Shown: in pieces, positions 1-5,280 of the stretch
Layout of the letters: the number at the start of each line of letters is the position of its first letter
Numbering within the stretch: the stretch's first letter is position 1
From: an uncultured Candidatus Saccharibacteria bacterium
GTDB lineage: Bacteria > Patescibacteriota > Saccharimonadia > Saccharimonadales > UBA4665
Direction of reading: 5' to 3'
DNA length: 5,280 nt
NCBI GenBank assembly: GCA_903891235.1
Contig: CAITDW010000038.1
Coordinates: forward strand, 1 to 5,280
Position numbers and translations under genes: made by a program
The notes under the pieces: model-generated
Told to the model about the DNA's origin: nothing
Databases searched by the model: none
The model's input: only the letters and a program-made list of their open reading frames with translations

Positions 1-2
1 AT

Positions 3-488
3 GTTACTTTCAAAATGGTTCAAAATAAGGAGCTTATTACTAGCGAAAGTGATATATTAATAGGAGAAAGTGAAGAACAAACAGTATCAAACATCGCAAC
101 CGCTCTTAAAAATCACTCATCCGAAAATCTTAGAATTTATAACGTTACTACTCGTAACAAACAAGTAATAATTACCCAGCGTTCATGTTCAACAATTCAT
201 ATACCTTTAATAATAAATTCTGAAAAAGGTGGGTTTTGTGATAATTCAGATCCTTCTACTTACTTTTTTGTTCTGAATCACAATCCAGGGTTAGGCTCTA
301 AATTAACTATTGCTGGAGTAACGTTTGAATTTGTTGCTAATGGTACTGGAGGAGGTGATCCTTTAAAAGTAGAAGTCAAAGCCCATGCGGTTCATACTAG
401 TAGATCATTATTTAATCAATTAAATAAAAACAATGAAATCAACACTTTAGTGTCTAATAACTTATTATCTATAAAATATAACGATGTT
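3..488 (+). repeat. Two divergent copies of a GVTFxF module in the flagellin-like protein
   Basis: Copy 1 is cut by the left edge (3-182) and begins VTFKMVQ. Copy 2 (288-488, residues 92-158) begins LGSKLTIAGVTFEFV. Both continue through an acidic or glycine-rich turn, a short strand, a helix (SNIATALKN in copy 1, RSLFNQLNK in copy 2) and a strand with an asparagine-rich approach (RNKQVIITQ and NNLLSIKYN). Similarity is at the protein level and weak in the DNA. The pattern resembles 'GdxLtIxGvtFtF' beta modules that I recall from surface-exposed parts of alphaproteobacterial flagellins; this is from memory. Confidence 0.5.
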
Positions 489-2165
489 ATGAGTTTTGAA
501 ATTAATAGTGTTTTAAATAAGGATATTTTCGGTTTTAAACAAGAATTAGGGGTTGGTATACTAAAAGATGACATTGTTTGTACATCTAAACAAACTACTC
601 ACGCTTATAAAATAACATTTACGGGCGATTATACACTTGGTAATAGAGTAAGAATTACGAAACCAAATGGAATGCCTCATGATTATACTGCATTAGTACT
701 AGAAAATGCTAATGCAGCAAAACAAACTCTTCATAGGAATTTTTTATTAGATATCGATATCGGTATCAATCCTGGAGGACTTGTAAATCAAGAAAATCTT
801 TGCATTAAAAAACTCTTTGATGGTACTGATAGTTTAATAGTTTATTCAAACTACGATATGAGACCTCAATACATGCCAGCTAATCCACTTGATCCAAGAA
901 TGATTATATCCCCAGCACCGATATCTATGGCTGATGTATCCAGAATAAAGCCAGCAATTAACGTAAGTAATTTAAGGAATATAGAAGGGTTTATAGGAAA
1001 ACCAAAGGTAAGTGTTAAAATTATGGCACAAGCAACTTCTGGTGCTATTGCCGGTGATGGTTTGGCAGAAAAATTGTACCATCAGATAAAAGGTGATGTG
1101 CCTTTACCAACTGTTTCTGCTGATGGTGATAGTGCCGTTGTTTTACATGTTGAGATAGCAGGCAGAACTTTTCAATCGATTATATGGCAGGGTAATGGTG
1201 ATAATTTAAATAATAAAGAATTGGTGTTTACTGAACCATCTACTGGTGAGACATTTAGTATTAATACTAAAAACCTAAATGCTAATCTTGCTACTTTAGA
1301 AGATACTATAGAAACACTAGTTAAACCTATAGAAAAACTACTATCTACAACTGAATTTACTCAAATTAGGGATATAGAGATCGATAACTCAGATTTCGAG
1401 ATTATAGATAATAACTGCACAGTTATCGGTAATACAAAAGACATGAGTGTATCTTTAAGTTCAAGTAATTTTGATAATAAGCAATTTGAAGACTTTACAA
1501 TAAAACAAGATCTTGCAATTAAAGATAATATTATTCTAACCACTACTATTAGCAGTCAAGAGTTTACTTGTAGTACTATAGCTTCTAAGTTGAACGAAGG
1601 AAAAGCCTTGATGTTTAAAGCTTCTAATGGTGATAGTTTGACTATAAATATTGGAAAAACTGGAATAAAAAGTTTAGTACCAGAAAACTATGCAATTGTT
1701 GCATCTAGCATTAAGAAGTCATTAATGAAAATAGGTAGTGGTATTGAGGTAAGGACAGGGTTTGATTCGGATAATGTATCAAAACTGGCGATTGGTGATA
1801 TCAGTGCTACTAAATTATATCGTAATAACCAAAATGAGTATGTACCAAAACTTGACCTGTTAACTATGGAAAGTGCTAAAATTGCTCTAGAAGTAGTTAC
1901 AAATGCACTTAACTTAGTGTATTCGGCTCGAGCAAAACTTCAAGGCCAAGGTGCTAATTTAGAAAGATGTGCAAATTCTCTTAGTTCTACGATCGGCGTG
2001 ACTAAAGATGCGTCTAGTGGTTATTTAGACACTGATTTAATTGAAGCGTCTAGTGCTTTTGCCGCGGCATTAAAGAATATATTAGCCGCAGTTTCTACAT
2101 TACAAGCTGGTGCGAAAGTTGCAGATGCTGGTCTTAAGATTATTAAATTTGTTTCTGTTATATAA
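3..2165 (+). CDS. Large modular flagellin-like protein with a flagellin C-terminal domain; 5' end outside the window
   Basis: Residues are numbered from the first in-frame ATG at 15. Residues 618-716 resemble the flagellin C-terminal (D0/D1) domain. They show the amphipathic helix around ALNLVYSARAKLQGQGANLE, then SLSSTIG, the LDTDLIEASS segment in place of the usual D-x-D-(YF)-A-x-E, and a second helix ending in a hydrophobic tail (KIIKFVSVI). In flagellins this domain packs in the filament core and carries export and chaperone signals. The preceding 600 or so residues are beta-rich modules: a GVTFEF-type module at 92-158, and a related pair at 373-437 and 504-571. The frame is open to the left edge, the ATG at 15 has no Shine-Dalgarno sequence, and VTFKM at the edge matches VTFEF inside a module, so the true start and any flagellin N-domain lie upstream. 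Seven cysteines are unusual for a filament protein. A hook-associated FlgL-type protein is the main alternative. Confidence 0.75.
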   Translation, partial: VTFKMVQNKELITSESDILIGESEEQTVSNIATALKNHSSENLRIYNVTTRNKQVIITQRSCSTIHIPLIINSEKGGFCDNSDPSTYFFVLNHNPGLGSKLTIAGVTFEFVANGTGGGDPLKVEVKAHAVHTSRSLFNQLNKNNEINTLVSNNLLSIKYNDVMSFEINSVLNKDIFGFKQELGVGILKDDIVCTSKQTTHAYKITFTGDYTLGNRVRITKPNGMPHDYTALVLENANAAKQTLHRNFLLDIDIGINPGGLVNQENLCIKKLFDGTDSLIVYSNYDMRPQYMPANPLDPRMIISPAPISMADVSRIKPAINVSNLRNIEGFIGKPKVSVKIMAQATSGAIAGDGLAEKLYHQIKGDVPLPTVSADGDSAVVLHVEIAGRTFQSIIWQGNGDNLNNKELVFTEPSTGETFSINTKNLNANLATLEDTIETLVKPIEKLLSTTEFTQIRDIEIDNSDFEIIDNNCTVIGNTKDMSVSLSSSNFDNKQFEDFTIKQDLAIKDNIILTTTISSQEFTCSTIASKLNEGKALMFKASNGDSLTINIGKTGIKSLVPENYAIVASSIKKSLMKIGSGIEVRTGFDSDNVSKLAIGDISATKLYRNNQNEYVPKLDLLTMESAKIALEVVTNALNLVYSARAKLQGQGANLERCANSLSSTIGVTKDASSGYLDTDLIEASSAFAAALKNILAAVSTLQAGAKVADAGLKIIKFVSVI
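1131..1727 (+). repeat. Second pair of related beta modules in the flagellin-like protein
   Basis: Residues 373-437 and 504-571 align by eye. The first has VEIAGRTFQSIIW, then LNNKELVFTEPSTGETFSIN, then a helix ending IETLVKPIEKLL. The second has TTISSQEFTCSTI, then LNEGKALMFKASNGDSLTIN, then a helix ending VASSIKKSL. The shared pattern is a strand with x-F-x-S/C, an LNxxKxLxF strand, a G-(E/D)-(T/S)-(F/L)-(S/T)-I-N strand and a closing helix. This suggests duplication of a surface domain that sits between the missing N-terminal part and the C-terminal flagellin domain. Confidence 0.5.
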
Positions 2166-2179
2166 AAAATAATACTGTA

Positions 2180-4207
2180 CTAATCAGAAGCATCTGAAAT
2201 ACACCCCTCATTTCCTAGTGTTGTTACTAGAAAATCCTCGTTTCCTTTGGTTTGTAGTAAGTCATCGCGATTTTCAAAAAATTCTTTAATACCCACTAAA
2301 TGATTTTTAGTATATTTAAGACCTTCTATTATATCATCTTCGGGCCAAACTTTGTTAATACCCATTTTTATATGTTTAATTTCACCCTTAACTTCACCTT
2401 CCCATTTAGCTTTTTTTATCGACTTGTCTTGTGCTTTTTTATTAACACTTTTTTCCGAAGCCTCTAGTATATCTACAAATGAAGACATTTCGGATTTTGA
2501 CTTAACAGATTGATTCAACATTTCAAAACCACCGAATTCGTCAGGATCTAATTGATTTATAGGAGGTAGTTCCATGTTATTTTGATTCATTTTATCTATA
2601 ATTTTAGTTAATTCAGTTACTTGATCTGATAATTTTTGAACTTGTAAATTGTTTTGCTCATTTAAATTAGGTTCTGTTTTGCATGAAAGTTCAAGAGCTT
2701 TCATGGTAATTGTTTCAATTAAATTATCTGAATCAACCTCCCACTTATCTATCTGTTTATATCTTTGCTCTAAATGGTTGATAATTTTTTCAGTTTTTTG
2801 AGAGTTTGGTAGATTTTCATATTTTTTAATTGATTTCTCAATAAGTTCTAATTTTTCTAAATGTTTTTTACATTTAGGGTGATATATTTTGTAAATGGCA
2901 GATTTAATCTTTTCATTAATAATATCACCATTATCGTTCAAACTGTCATTTAGTTTTTTTTCAAATCCATTAAGAAGACTTTTAATTTTCAATATCGCTA
3001 CACTTCCTTCATTTACTATAATTGGATTAATAATAAGTGATGATTGATTTAATATCATACTATGGGTAGTAATAATTGATAAACTATCCTCAATTACTGA
3101 ATCCATTTCTGATTCTTCGATAATTAAATCGTTTTGCTGATTCGGTATCATATTAACAACGGGTTGTATTAATTGCGGTTCATTCAATACGGGTTGTAAA
3201 TGTGGCATTTGATAAGAAAACTCGATAGCTTTATTAGTCATATCTTCGGTTAATTTATCTGATTCAAGTTTCCATTTGTCTATTTGTTGTTGATAGTGTC
3301 TTAAACTACCTTGAGTAGCTTTAAAACCCTCTAAATTATTAGCATAAATTAATGTTTCTTCCGTTCGTTTAACATTTTTTTCAATCTGTTTTAATTGATC
3401 TAACTGTTGATCTAACTTAGATCTAAACAACTTAAACACGTCTGATTTGATCTTGTTGTGAATGTTGTTATCAGTTAAATGCTTATCTATTTTTTCCTTA
3501 AACCGACTAATAATATTTTTTAATTCCAATATCATAGGACTTTCTTCAAAAGAACGTCCCAAGGCTTCAAAGCCTTTAGCTACAAATCGTTTAACTAATT
3601 GATTCGAATCAAAATTTAATTCATTTATTATTTTATTGTAGTCTCGCTCTAATTCACGATGATAATGATCTGCAGTACTTAAACTCATTTGCTTTAATAT
3701 CGTATCTTGTTTTGATTTAACTATTTCCTCATAAGTTTTACTTTTTTCTAATATCTTATTGTATGTAGGTAACATACGTTGCCACGAATATTGCTGAATC
3801 TCCTCGCTAATATTTTTATCAGTCATAGATTGATTTATTTTTTCTTTTAAATCTTCCTGAATACTCTTTATTTCTAATATCATTTTATTATCTAACTCAT
3901 TTTCAGGACGAAAATGACCGTATTTGTTTATAATCTTAGAAAACTCACCATCTTCATCAGCATGAAAAAACTTAATTCTGTAATTACCAAAACCTGAAGG
4001 ATCCTTTATCATATAAGAAGCACCAAGCAAATGTTGTTCTTGTTCTATACAAATAGCATGTTTCTCTTGTCTTAAAGAAGTCTTTAATAATTCGTCATCA
4101 GTTGATTTAATTTGTTCATTTAACTTTTGAACATTTTCCCAAGCTTTGGAAGCTTCACTTAGTACTTTATCAACTCCTTGCGGTGTTAATTGTGTAATAT
4201 TTTTCAT
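2180..4207 (-). CDS. Unrecognised 675-residue helical repeat protein
   Basis: I do not recognise a family. The protein is highly charged, Lys/Glu/Gln/Asn-rich and predicted mostly helical, with no signal peptide or convincing membrane segment. In order it has: a helical N-terminus; a possible small globular patch (about 59-100, with SYMIKDPSGFGNYRIKFFH); three divergent copies of a unit of about 115 residues (103-217, 220-335, 399-512); a Pro/Gln/Ile-rich linker between copies 2 and 3 (about 336-398); a coiled-coil-like stretch (about 522-545); and a basic then acidic tail. The ATG at 4207 is preceded in frame by a stop 15 bases upstream, so the start is well bounded, although the ribosome binding site is weak (GCAAAG). 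It converges on the flagellin-like gene with 14 bases between the stop codons. A cytoplasmic scaffold or a secreted effector would both fit; neither is shown. Confidence 0.8.
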   Translation of the reverse strand: MKNITQLTPQGVDKVLSEASKAWENVQKLNEQIKSTDDELLKTSLRQEKHAICIEQEQHLLGASYMIKDPSGFGNYRIKFFHADEDGEFSKIINKYGHFRPENELDNKMILEIKSIQEDLKEKINQSMTDKNISEEIQQYSWQRMLPTYNKILEKSKTYEEIVKSKQDTILKQMSLSTADHYHRELERDYNKIINELNFDSNQLVKRFVAKGFEALGRSFEESPMILELKNIISRFKEKIDKHLTDNNIHNKIKSDVFKLFRSKLDQQLDQLKQIEKNVKRTEETLIYANNLEGFKATQGSLRHYQQQIDKWKLESDKLTEDMTNKAIEFSYQMPHLQPVLNEPQLIQPVVNMIPNQQNDLIIEESEMDSVIEDSLSIITTHSMILNQSSLIINPIIVNEGSVAILKIKSLLNGFEKKLNDSLNDNGDIINEKIKSAIYKIYHPKCKKHLEKLELIEKSIKKYENLPNSQKTEKIINHLEQRYKQIDKWEVDSDNLIETITMKALELSCKTEPNLNEQNNLQVQKLSDQVTELTKIIDKMNQNNMELPPINQLDPDEFGGFEMLNQSVKSKSEMSSFVDILEASEKSVNKKAQDKSIKKAKWEGEVKGEIKHIKMGINKVWPEDDIIEGLKYTKNHLVGIKEFFENRDDLLQTKGNEDFLVTTLGNEGCISDASD
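2184..2197. terminator. Small hairpin at the convergent gene ends, possible weak terminator
   Basis: TCAGA and TCTGA form a perfect 5-bp stem around a 4-base loop within the last codons of the minus-strand gene. Reading on the minus strand, a T-rich run (TATTATTTTTT) follows about 10 bases after the stem. On the plus strand no T-run follows. It is short and AT-rich, so a terminator role is only possible. No better candidate lies between the two convergent genes. Confidence 0.2.
2672..3901 (-). repeat. Three divergent repeats of about 115 residues inside the 675-residue protein
   Basis: Copy 1 is at 3557-3901, copy 2 at 3203-3550 and copy 3 at 2672-3013. Each opens with an (A/M)ILxIK helix (MILEIK, MILELK, AILKIK), followed by (F/L)(K/E)(E/K)K(I/L)N/D and a TDxNI- or NDNGDI-type turn. 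After a long helical stretch each ends with an I-x-x-(W/L)-x-x-(D/E)-S-(D/N)-x-L motif and a closing helix (KGFEAL, KAIEFS, KALELS). Copies 2 and 3 share QIDKW exactly. Opening and closing motifs keep the same offset: 116 and 115 residues from copy 1 to 2, and 179 and 177 from copy 2 to 3, the larger value reflecting the linker. The repetition is therefore real and collinear. Confidence 0.8.
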
Positions 4208-4553
4208 TTTTATCTTTGCTTAAAAGTTAATTTTAAAAGTGTAATTCAACTTACCCTCAAAAATCTAGCCAATTTTTTAAAAAACATTTTTAATTAAGAT
4301 TATTATTTGTATTTTTGCAATCAAGATATCCAAAACTACTCATTGGACCAGAGTAACAGAACGTGCGAAAAGCGAAATCACTGCTTTGTAACTCTGGTAC
4401 TGGTAAGCTTTCAAAGGAGTGCATTTTTTTACTGCCTTCTTCTCATTTAAAAATCCATTTATCTGTAACCCTAATAAACTTAAGCATTAGAGATATAAGG
4501 ATTATGGATAATTAGCAATTCTAAATTAATGATTAGAGCCTATGTCCCTTAGG
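4208..4553. other. Gene-free region upstream of the 675-residue gene
   Basis: No convincing gene is present. On the minus strand this is the upstream region of the 675-residue gene and the downstream region of the 60-residue gene, so it should hold a promoter for the former and perhaps a terminator for the latter. Visible items are a perfect TTTTTTAAAAAA palindrome (4273-4284), and a weak minus-strand promoter candidate TTGCAA with a 17-base spacer to TTAATT around 4291-4319. There is also the imperfect hairpin at 4347-4398, and an AAAGGAG Shine-Dalgarno-like string (plus strand, 4413-4419) with no usable start codon after it. No intrinsic terminator with a clean stem and T-run follows the 60-residue gene. 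Confidence 0.5.
4347..4398. repeat. Imperfect intergenic hairpin (palindromic element or structured RNA)
   Basis: ACCAGAGT (4347-4354) pairs perfectly with ACTCTGGT (4391-4398). After one A-A mismatch, pairing continues inward as ACAGA with TTTGT, with one G-T pair. Deeper in, GTG (4363-4365) can pair with CAC (4379-4381). The segment and its right flank to about 4422 look richer in G+C than the surrounding AT tracts. No T-run follows the stem on either strand, so it is not a standard terminator. It could be a dispersed palindromic element, a small RNA or a regulatory hairpin. The stem is seen; the role is unknown. Confidence 0.4.
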
Positions 4554-4736
4554 TTAAGAGGCTAGCAACTGATCGAGAATTTCTATTTGTTGTTTAACCA
4601 ACTTAAGATCAGCTATCAAAACATTTTTTCTTTCTAAAGTCGTAATTGCGTTATCACCTAACCAATACAACTCACCATCACTAAATAAAACTTGAGAATA
4701 TGTAAGTAAATTTTTAAGTATTTCTTTTGGGTTCAT
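4554..4736 (-). CDS. Unrecognised 60-residue small protein
   Basis: The ATG at 4736 has a fair Shine-Dalgarno sequence (AGGT, with AGG 8 bases before the ATG) and an in-frame stop just upstream, so the start is well supported. The product is acidic to neutral and mostly helical. An N-terminal amphipathic helix (about 3-18) leads to a turn with Trp and Gly (GELYWLGDN, 21-29), then a long helix (about 30-58, LKLVKQQIEILDQLL) that could self-associate or bind a partner. There is no signal peptide or membrane segment. It is the last gene visible in the minus-strand run of small ORFs, 67 bases after the preceding ORF. I do not recognise it. An antitoxin, an adaptor or a phage-type small protein are all conceivable, with nothing here to choose between them. 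Confidence 0.55.
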   Translation of the reverse strand: MNPKEILKNLLTYSQVLFSDGELYWLGDNAITTLERKNVLIADLKLVKQQIEILDQLLAS

Positions 4737-4777
4737 AATTATTACCTAATTTATTGTTAACGTTAATTAATTTTATA
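4737..4777 (-). promoter_or_regulatory. Leader of the 60-residue gene: possible -10, palindrome and ribosome binding site
   Basis: Reading on the minus strand there is a TATAAA (4777-4772), a perfect 10-base palindrome TTAACGTTAA (4766-4757), then the AGGT ribosome binding site (4747-4744). The best upstream -35-like hexamer, TTGCGT (4798-4793), is only 15 bases from TATAAA, shorter than ideal. The palindrome lies where a repressor could act, but short palindromes of A and T are common in such AT-rich DNA. Confidence 0.25.
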
Positions 4778-4783
4778 CCAACA

Positions 4784-4814
4784 TAAATAGCTACGCAATT
4801 TTATCAGCTATTTA
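4784..4814. other. Nine-base-pair hairpin at the end of the 37-residue ORF
   Basis: TAAATAGCT (4784-4792) and AGCTATTTA (4806-4814) form a perfect 9-bp stem with a 13-base loop. The stem overlaps the TGA of the 37-residue ORF and sits between it and the 60-residue gene. No T-run follows it on the minus strand, so it may be a processing or attenuation hairpin, or a 3' stabiliser, rather than a full terminator. Confidence 0.35.
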
Positions 4815-4917
4815 GCGTGACATACTCTGCCAAAAACTCCCTTAGGTTTTTTATATCATCTTCAGTTCCATCTAAATATTCTTTTAGTTTAGCCACATCA
4901 ATTATTAGGTGGAACAT
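4804..4917 (-). CDS. Short 37-residue ORF, possible out-of-frame continuation of the 89-residue gene
   Basis: The ORF runs from the ATG at 4917 to a double stop (TGA TAA). It starts inside the last codons of the 89-residue gene in another frame, overlapping it by 20 bases. Its residues 7-19 (DVAKLKEYLDGTE) and 21-33 (DIKNLREFLAEYV) are both similar to the end of the 89-residue protein (DIAKIKEFLAVYV), which argues that this frame is or was coding. No Shine-Dalgarno sequence precedes the ATG or the in-frame GTG at 4896. It would therefore need coupling to the upstream gene, a frameshift joining the two frames, or it is the tail of a gene broken by a 1-base change. I cannot tell these apart, and a sequencing error is also possible. 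Confidence 0.45.
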   Translation of the reverse strand: MFHLIIDVAKLKEYLDGTEDDIKNLREFLAEYVTLNS

Positions 4918-4951
4918 ATACAGCTAAAAATTCTTTGATTTTAGCTATATC
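4819..4951 (-). repeat. Three copies of a 13-residue helical motif crossing a frame break
   Basis: The copies are DIAKIKEFLAVYV (4951-4913), DVAKLKEYLDGTE (4899-4861) and DIKNLREFLAEYV (4857-4819). The consensus is D-(I/V)-x-(K/N)-(I/L)-(K/R)-E-(F/Y)-L. Copies 2 and 3 start 42 bases apart, exactly 14 codons. Copies 1 and 2 start 52 bases apart, one base more than 17 codons. The first copy is therefore out of phase with the other two by one base. Confidence 0.65.
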
Positions 4952-5167
4952 CTTTTCAATTTCTGATAATGCTATTTCTGCTGCATTTTTTAATTGTATT
5001 ACTTTTGAATTGTTTAAATCTACATCGCTACCAAATATTTGTGCCGCCCAATTTCGTAGTGAATCAGCATCTGTCATAAACCACTTAAGCCAATTAATGG
5101 CTTCTGGATTCATTGGTTTTATTATCGGCTCTGGGAGCGGATCTATATTGTAAGTGCCTTTACTCAT
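4898..5167 (-). CDS. Unrecognised 89-residue protein
   Basis: The ATG at 5167 is preceded by AAGAGA at a workable distance and by several in-frame stops, so the start is well bounded. The N-terminus is extended and proline-rich (IDPLPEPIIKP, 8-18). A tryptophan-containing helical part follows (W26, W29, W40), then a long helix (about 54-85, LKNAAEIALSEIEKDIAKIK) and a PPNN end. There is no signal peptide or membrane segment. The start overlaps the stop of the upstream gene by 8 bases, typical of translational coupling, so these belong to one transcription unit. The 3' end overlaps a short ORF carrying two further copies of its C-terminal motif. The protein may thus be a shortened form of a roughly 120-residue ancestor. 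Family and function are unknown. The opposite strand is also open here, but that is a shadow. Confidence 0.6.
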   Translation of the reverse strand: MSKGTYNIDPLPEPIIKPMNPEAINWLKWFMTDADSLRNWAAQIFGSDVDLNNSKVIQLKNAAEIALSEIEKDIAKIKEFLAVYVPPNN

Positions 5168-5280
5168 TCGATTCTCTTATTAATTTATTTTCTAATTTTT
5201 CAATTCTTTTGATTAAATTTTGAATTACTATCATTGATAACTCAAACAATTTTTGTTTTGAAACTGTAGGACAAGTTTCA
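5160..5280 (-). CDS. C-terminal end of a coiled-coil protein running in from the right edge
   Basis: A frame open from the right edge ends in TAA at 5162-5160, giving 39 visible residues. These include KLFELSMIVIQNLIKRIEK followed by LENKLIRESNE. Hydrophobic residues spaced at heptad-like intervals (L, I, L, L) indicate a short coiled coil at the C-terminus. The stop overlaps the start of the 89-residue gene by 8 bases, which supports real coding and an operon. An internal ATG would give only 24 residues, so the gene most likely begins outside the window. The family cannot be named from this fragment. Confidence 0.5.
   Translation of the reverse strand, partial: ETCPTVSKQKLFELSMIVIQNLIKRIEKLENKLIRESNE

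Noticed and set aside
1..60. ATG at position 1 opening a 19-residue frame
   Set aside because: It is out of frame with the flagellin-like gene, ends at a stop at 58-60 and is overlapped by real coding sequence.
1361..1543. Minus-strand ORF of 60 residues
   Set aside because: It is antisense to the flagellin-like gene within a well-supported coding module, low in complexity (Ser/Leu/Ile) and without a start signal.
4273..4284. TTTTTTAAAAAA palindrome considered as a bidirectional terminator
   Set aside because: It is a pure A/T palindrome without a G+C stem, unremarkable in such AT-rich spacer DNA.
4281..4391. Plus-strand frame without a start codon, ending THWTRVTERAKSEITAL
   Set aside because: It could be read as a decayed gene end, but there is no start and its first half is translated AT tract. 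Chance openness is likelier.
4413..4423. AAAGGAGTG string resembling a strong ribosome binding site on the plus strand
   Set aside because: No ATG, GTG or TTG at a proper distance opens a credible frame; the nearest GTG overlaps the string itself.
4363..4515. Plus-strand frame of 50 residues from a GTG, containing the string SGTGKLSKECIF
   Set aside because: It starts inside the hairpin arm, has no ribosome binding site before the GTG, and shows no family resemblance. The GTGK string is not a usable P-loop.
4537..4563. AGCCT/AGGCT inverted repeat at the end of the 60-residue gene, considered as a terminator
   Set aside because: The stem is only 5 bp with a 17-base loop, and no T-run follows on the minus strand.
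4935..5153. Plus-strand ORF of 72 residues
   Set aside because: It lies wholly opposite the 89-residue minus-strand gene, has a Ser/Phe/Ile-rich shadow composition and no ribosome binding site. The minus-strand gene has better start context and coupling.

Overview
The window is a strongly AT-rich bacterial segment, roughly 30% G+C by eye. It contains one recognisable family: the long plus-strand gene ends in a flagellin C-terminal domain. Very low G+C, AT-biased codons and a modular flagellin-like protein suggest a flagellated, host-associated alphaproteobacterium such as a Rickettsiales or Holosporales relative. That is inference; no rRNA or other marker gene is present to confirm it.

Layout. 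(1) About 3-2165, plus strand: a large multi-module flagellin-like protein. Its 5' end lies outside the window, because the frame is open to the left edge and the first residues match the middle of an internally repeated module. (2) 2180-4207, minus strand, convergent with a 14-base gap: an unrecognised 675-residue, mostly helical protein. It is built around three divergent copies of a unit of about 115 residues. (3) 4208-4553: a gene-free stretch with AT tracts and an imperfect hairpin (4347-4398) that looks less AT-rich than its flanks. (4) 4554-5280, minus strand: a tight run of small ORFs. In transcription order these are the C-terminus of a coiled-coil protein running in from the right edge, an 89-residue protein overlapping it by 8 bases, a 37-residue ORF overlapping that by 20 bases in another frame, and a 60-residue protein with its own ribosome binding site.

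How they fit together. The flagellin-like protein would be exported and could be a filament or filament-associated subunit. Nothing visible ties the minus-strand genes to flagella. The small-gene run reads as one transcription unit. Its most interesting detail is a 13-residue motif present three times: once at the end of the 89-residue protein and twice in the 37-residue ORF. The first copy is one base out of phase with the other two. This suggests a longer ancestral gene broken by a frame change, or two ORFs linked by overlap or recoding.

No tRNA, rRNA, CRISPR array, recognisable insertion sequence, toxin-antitoxin pair or phage hallmark gene was found.
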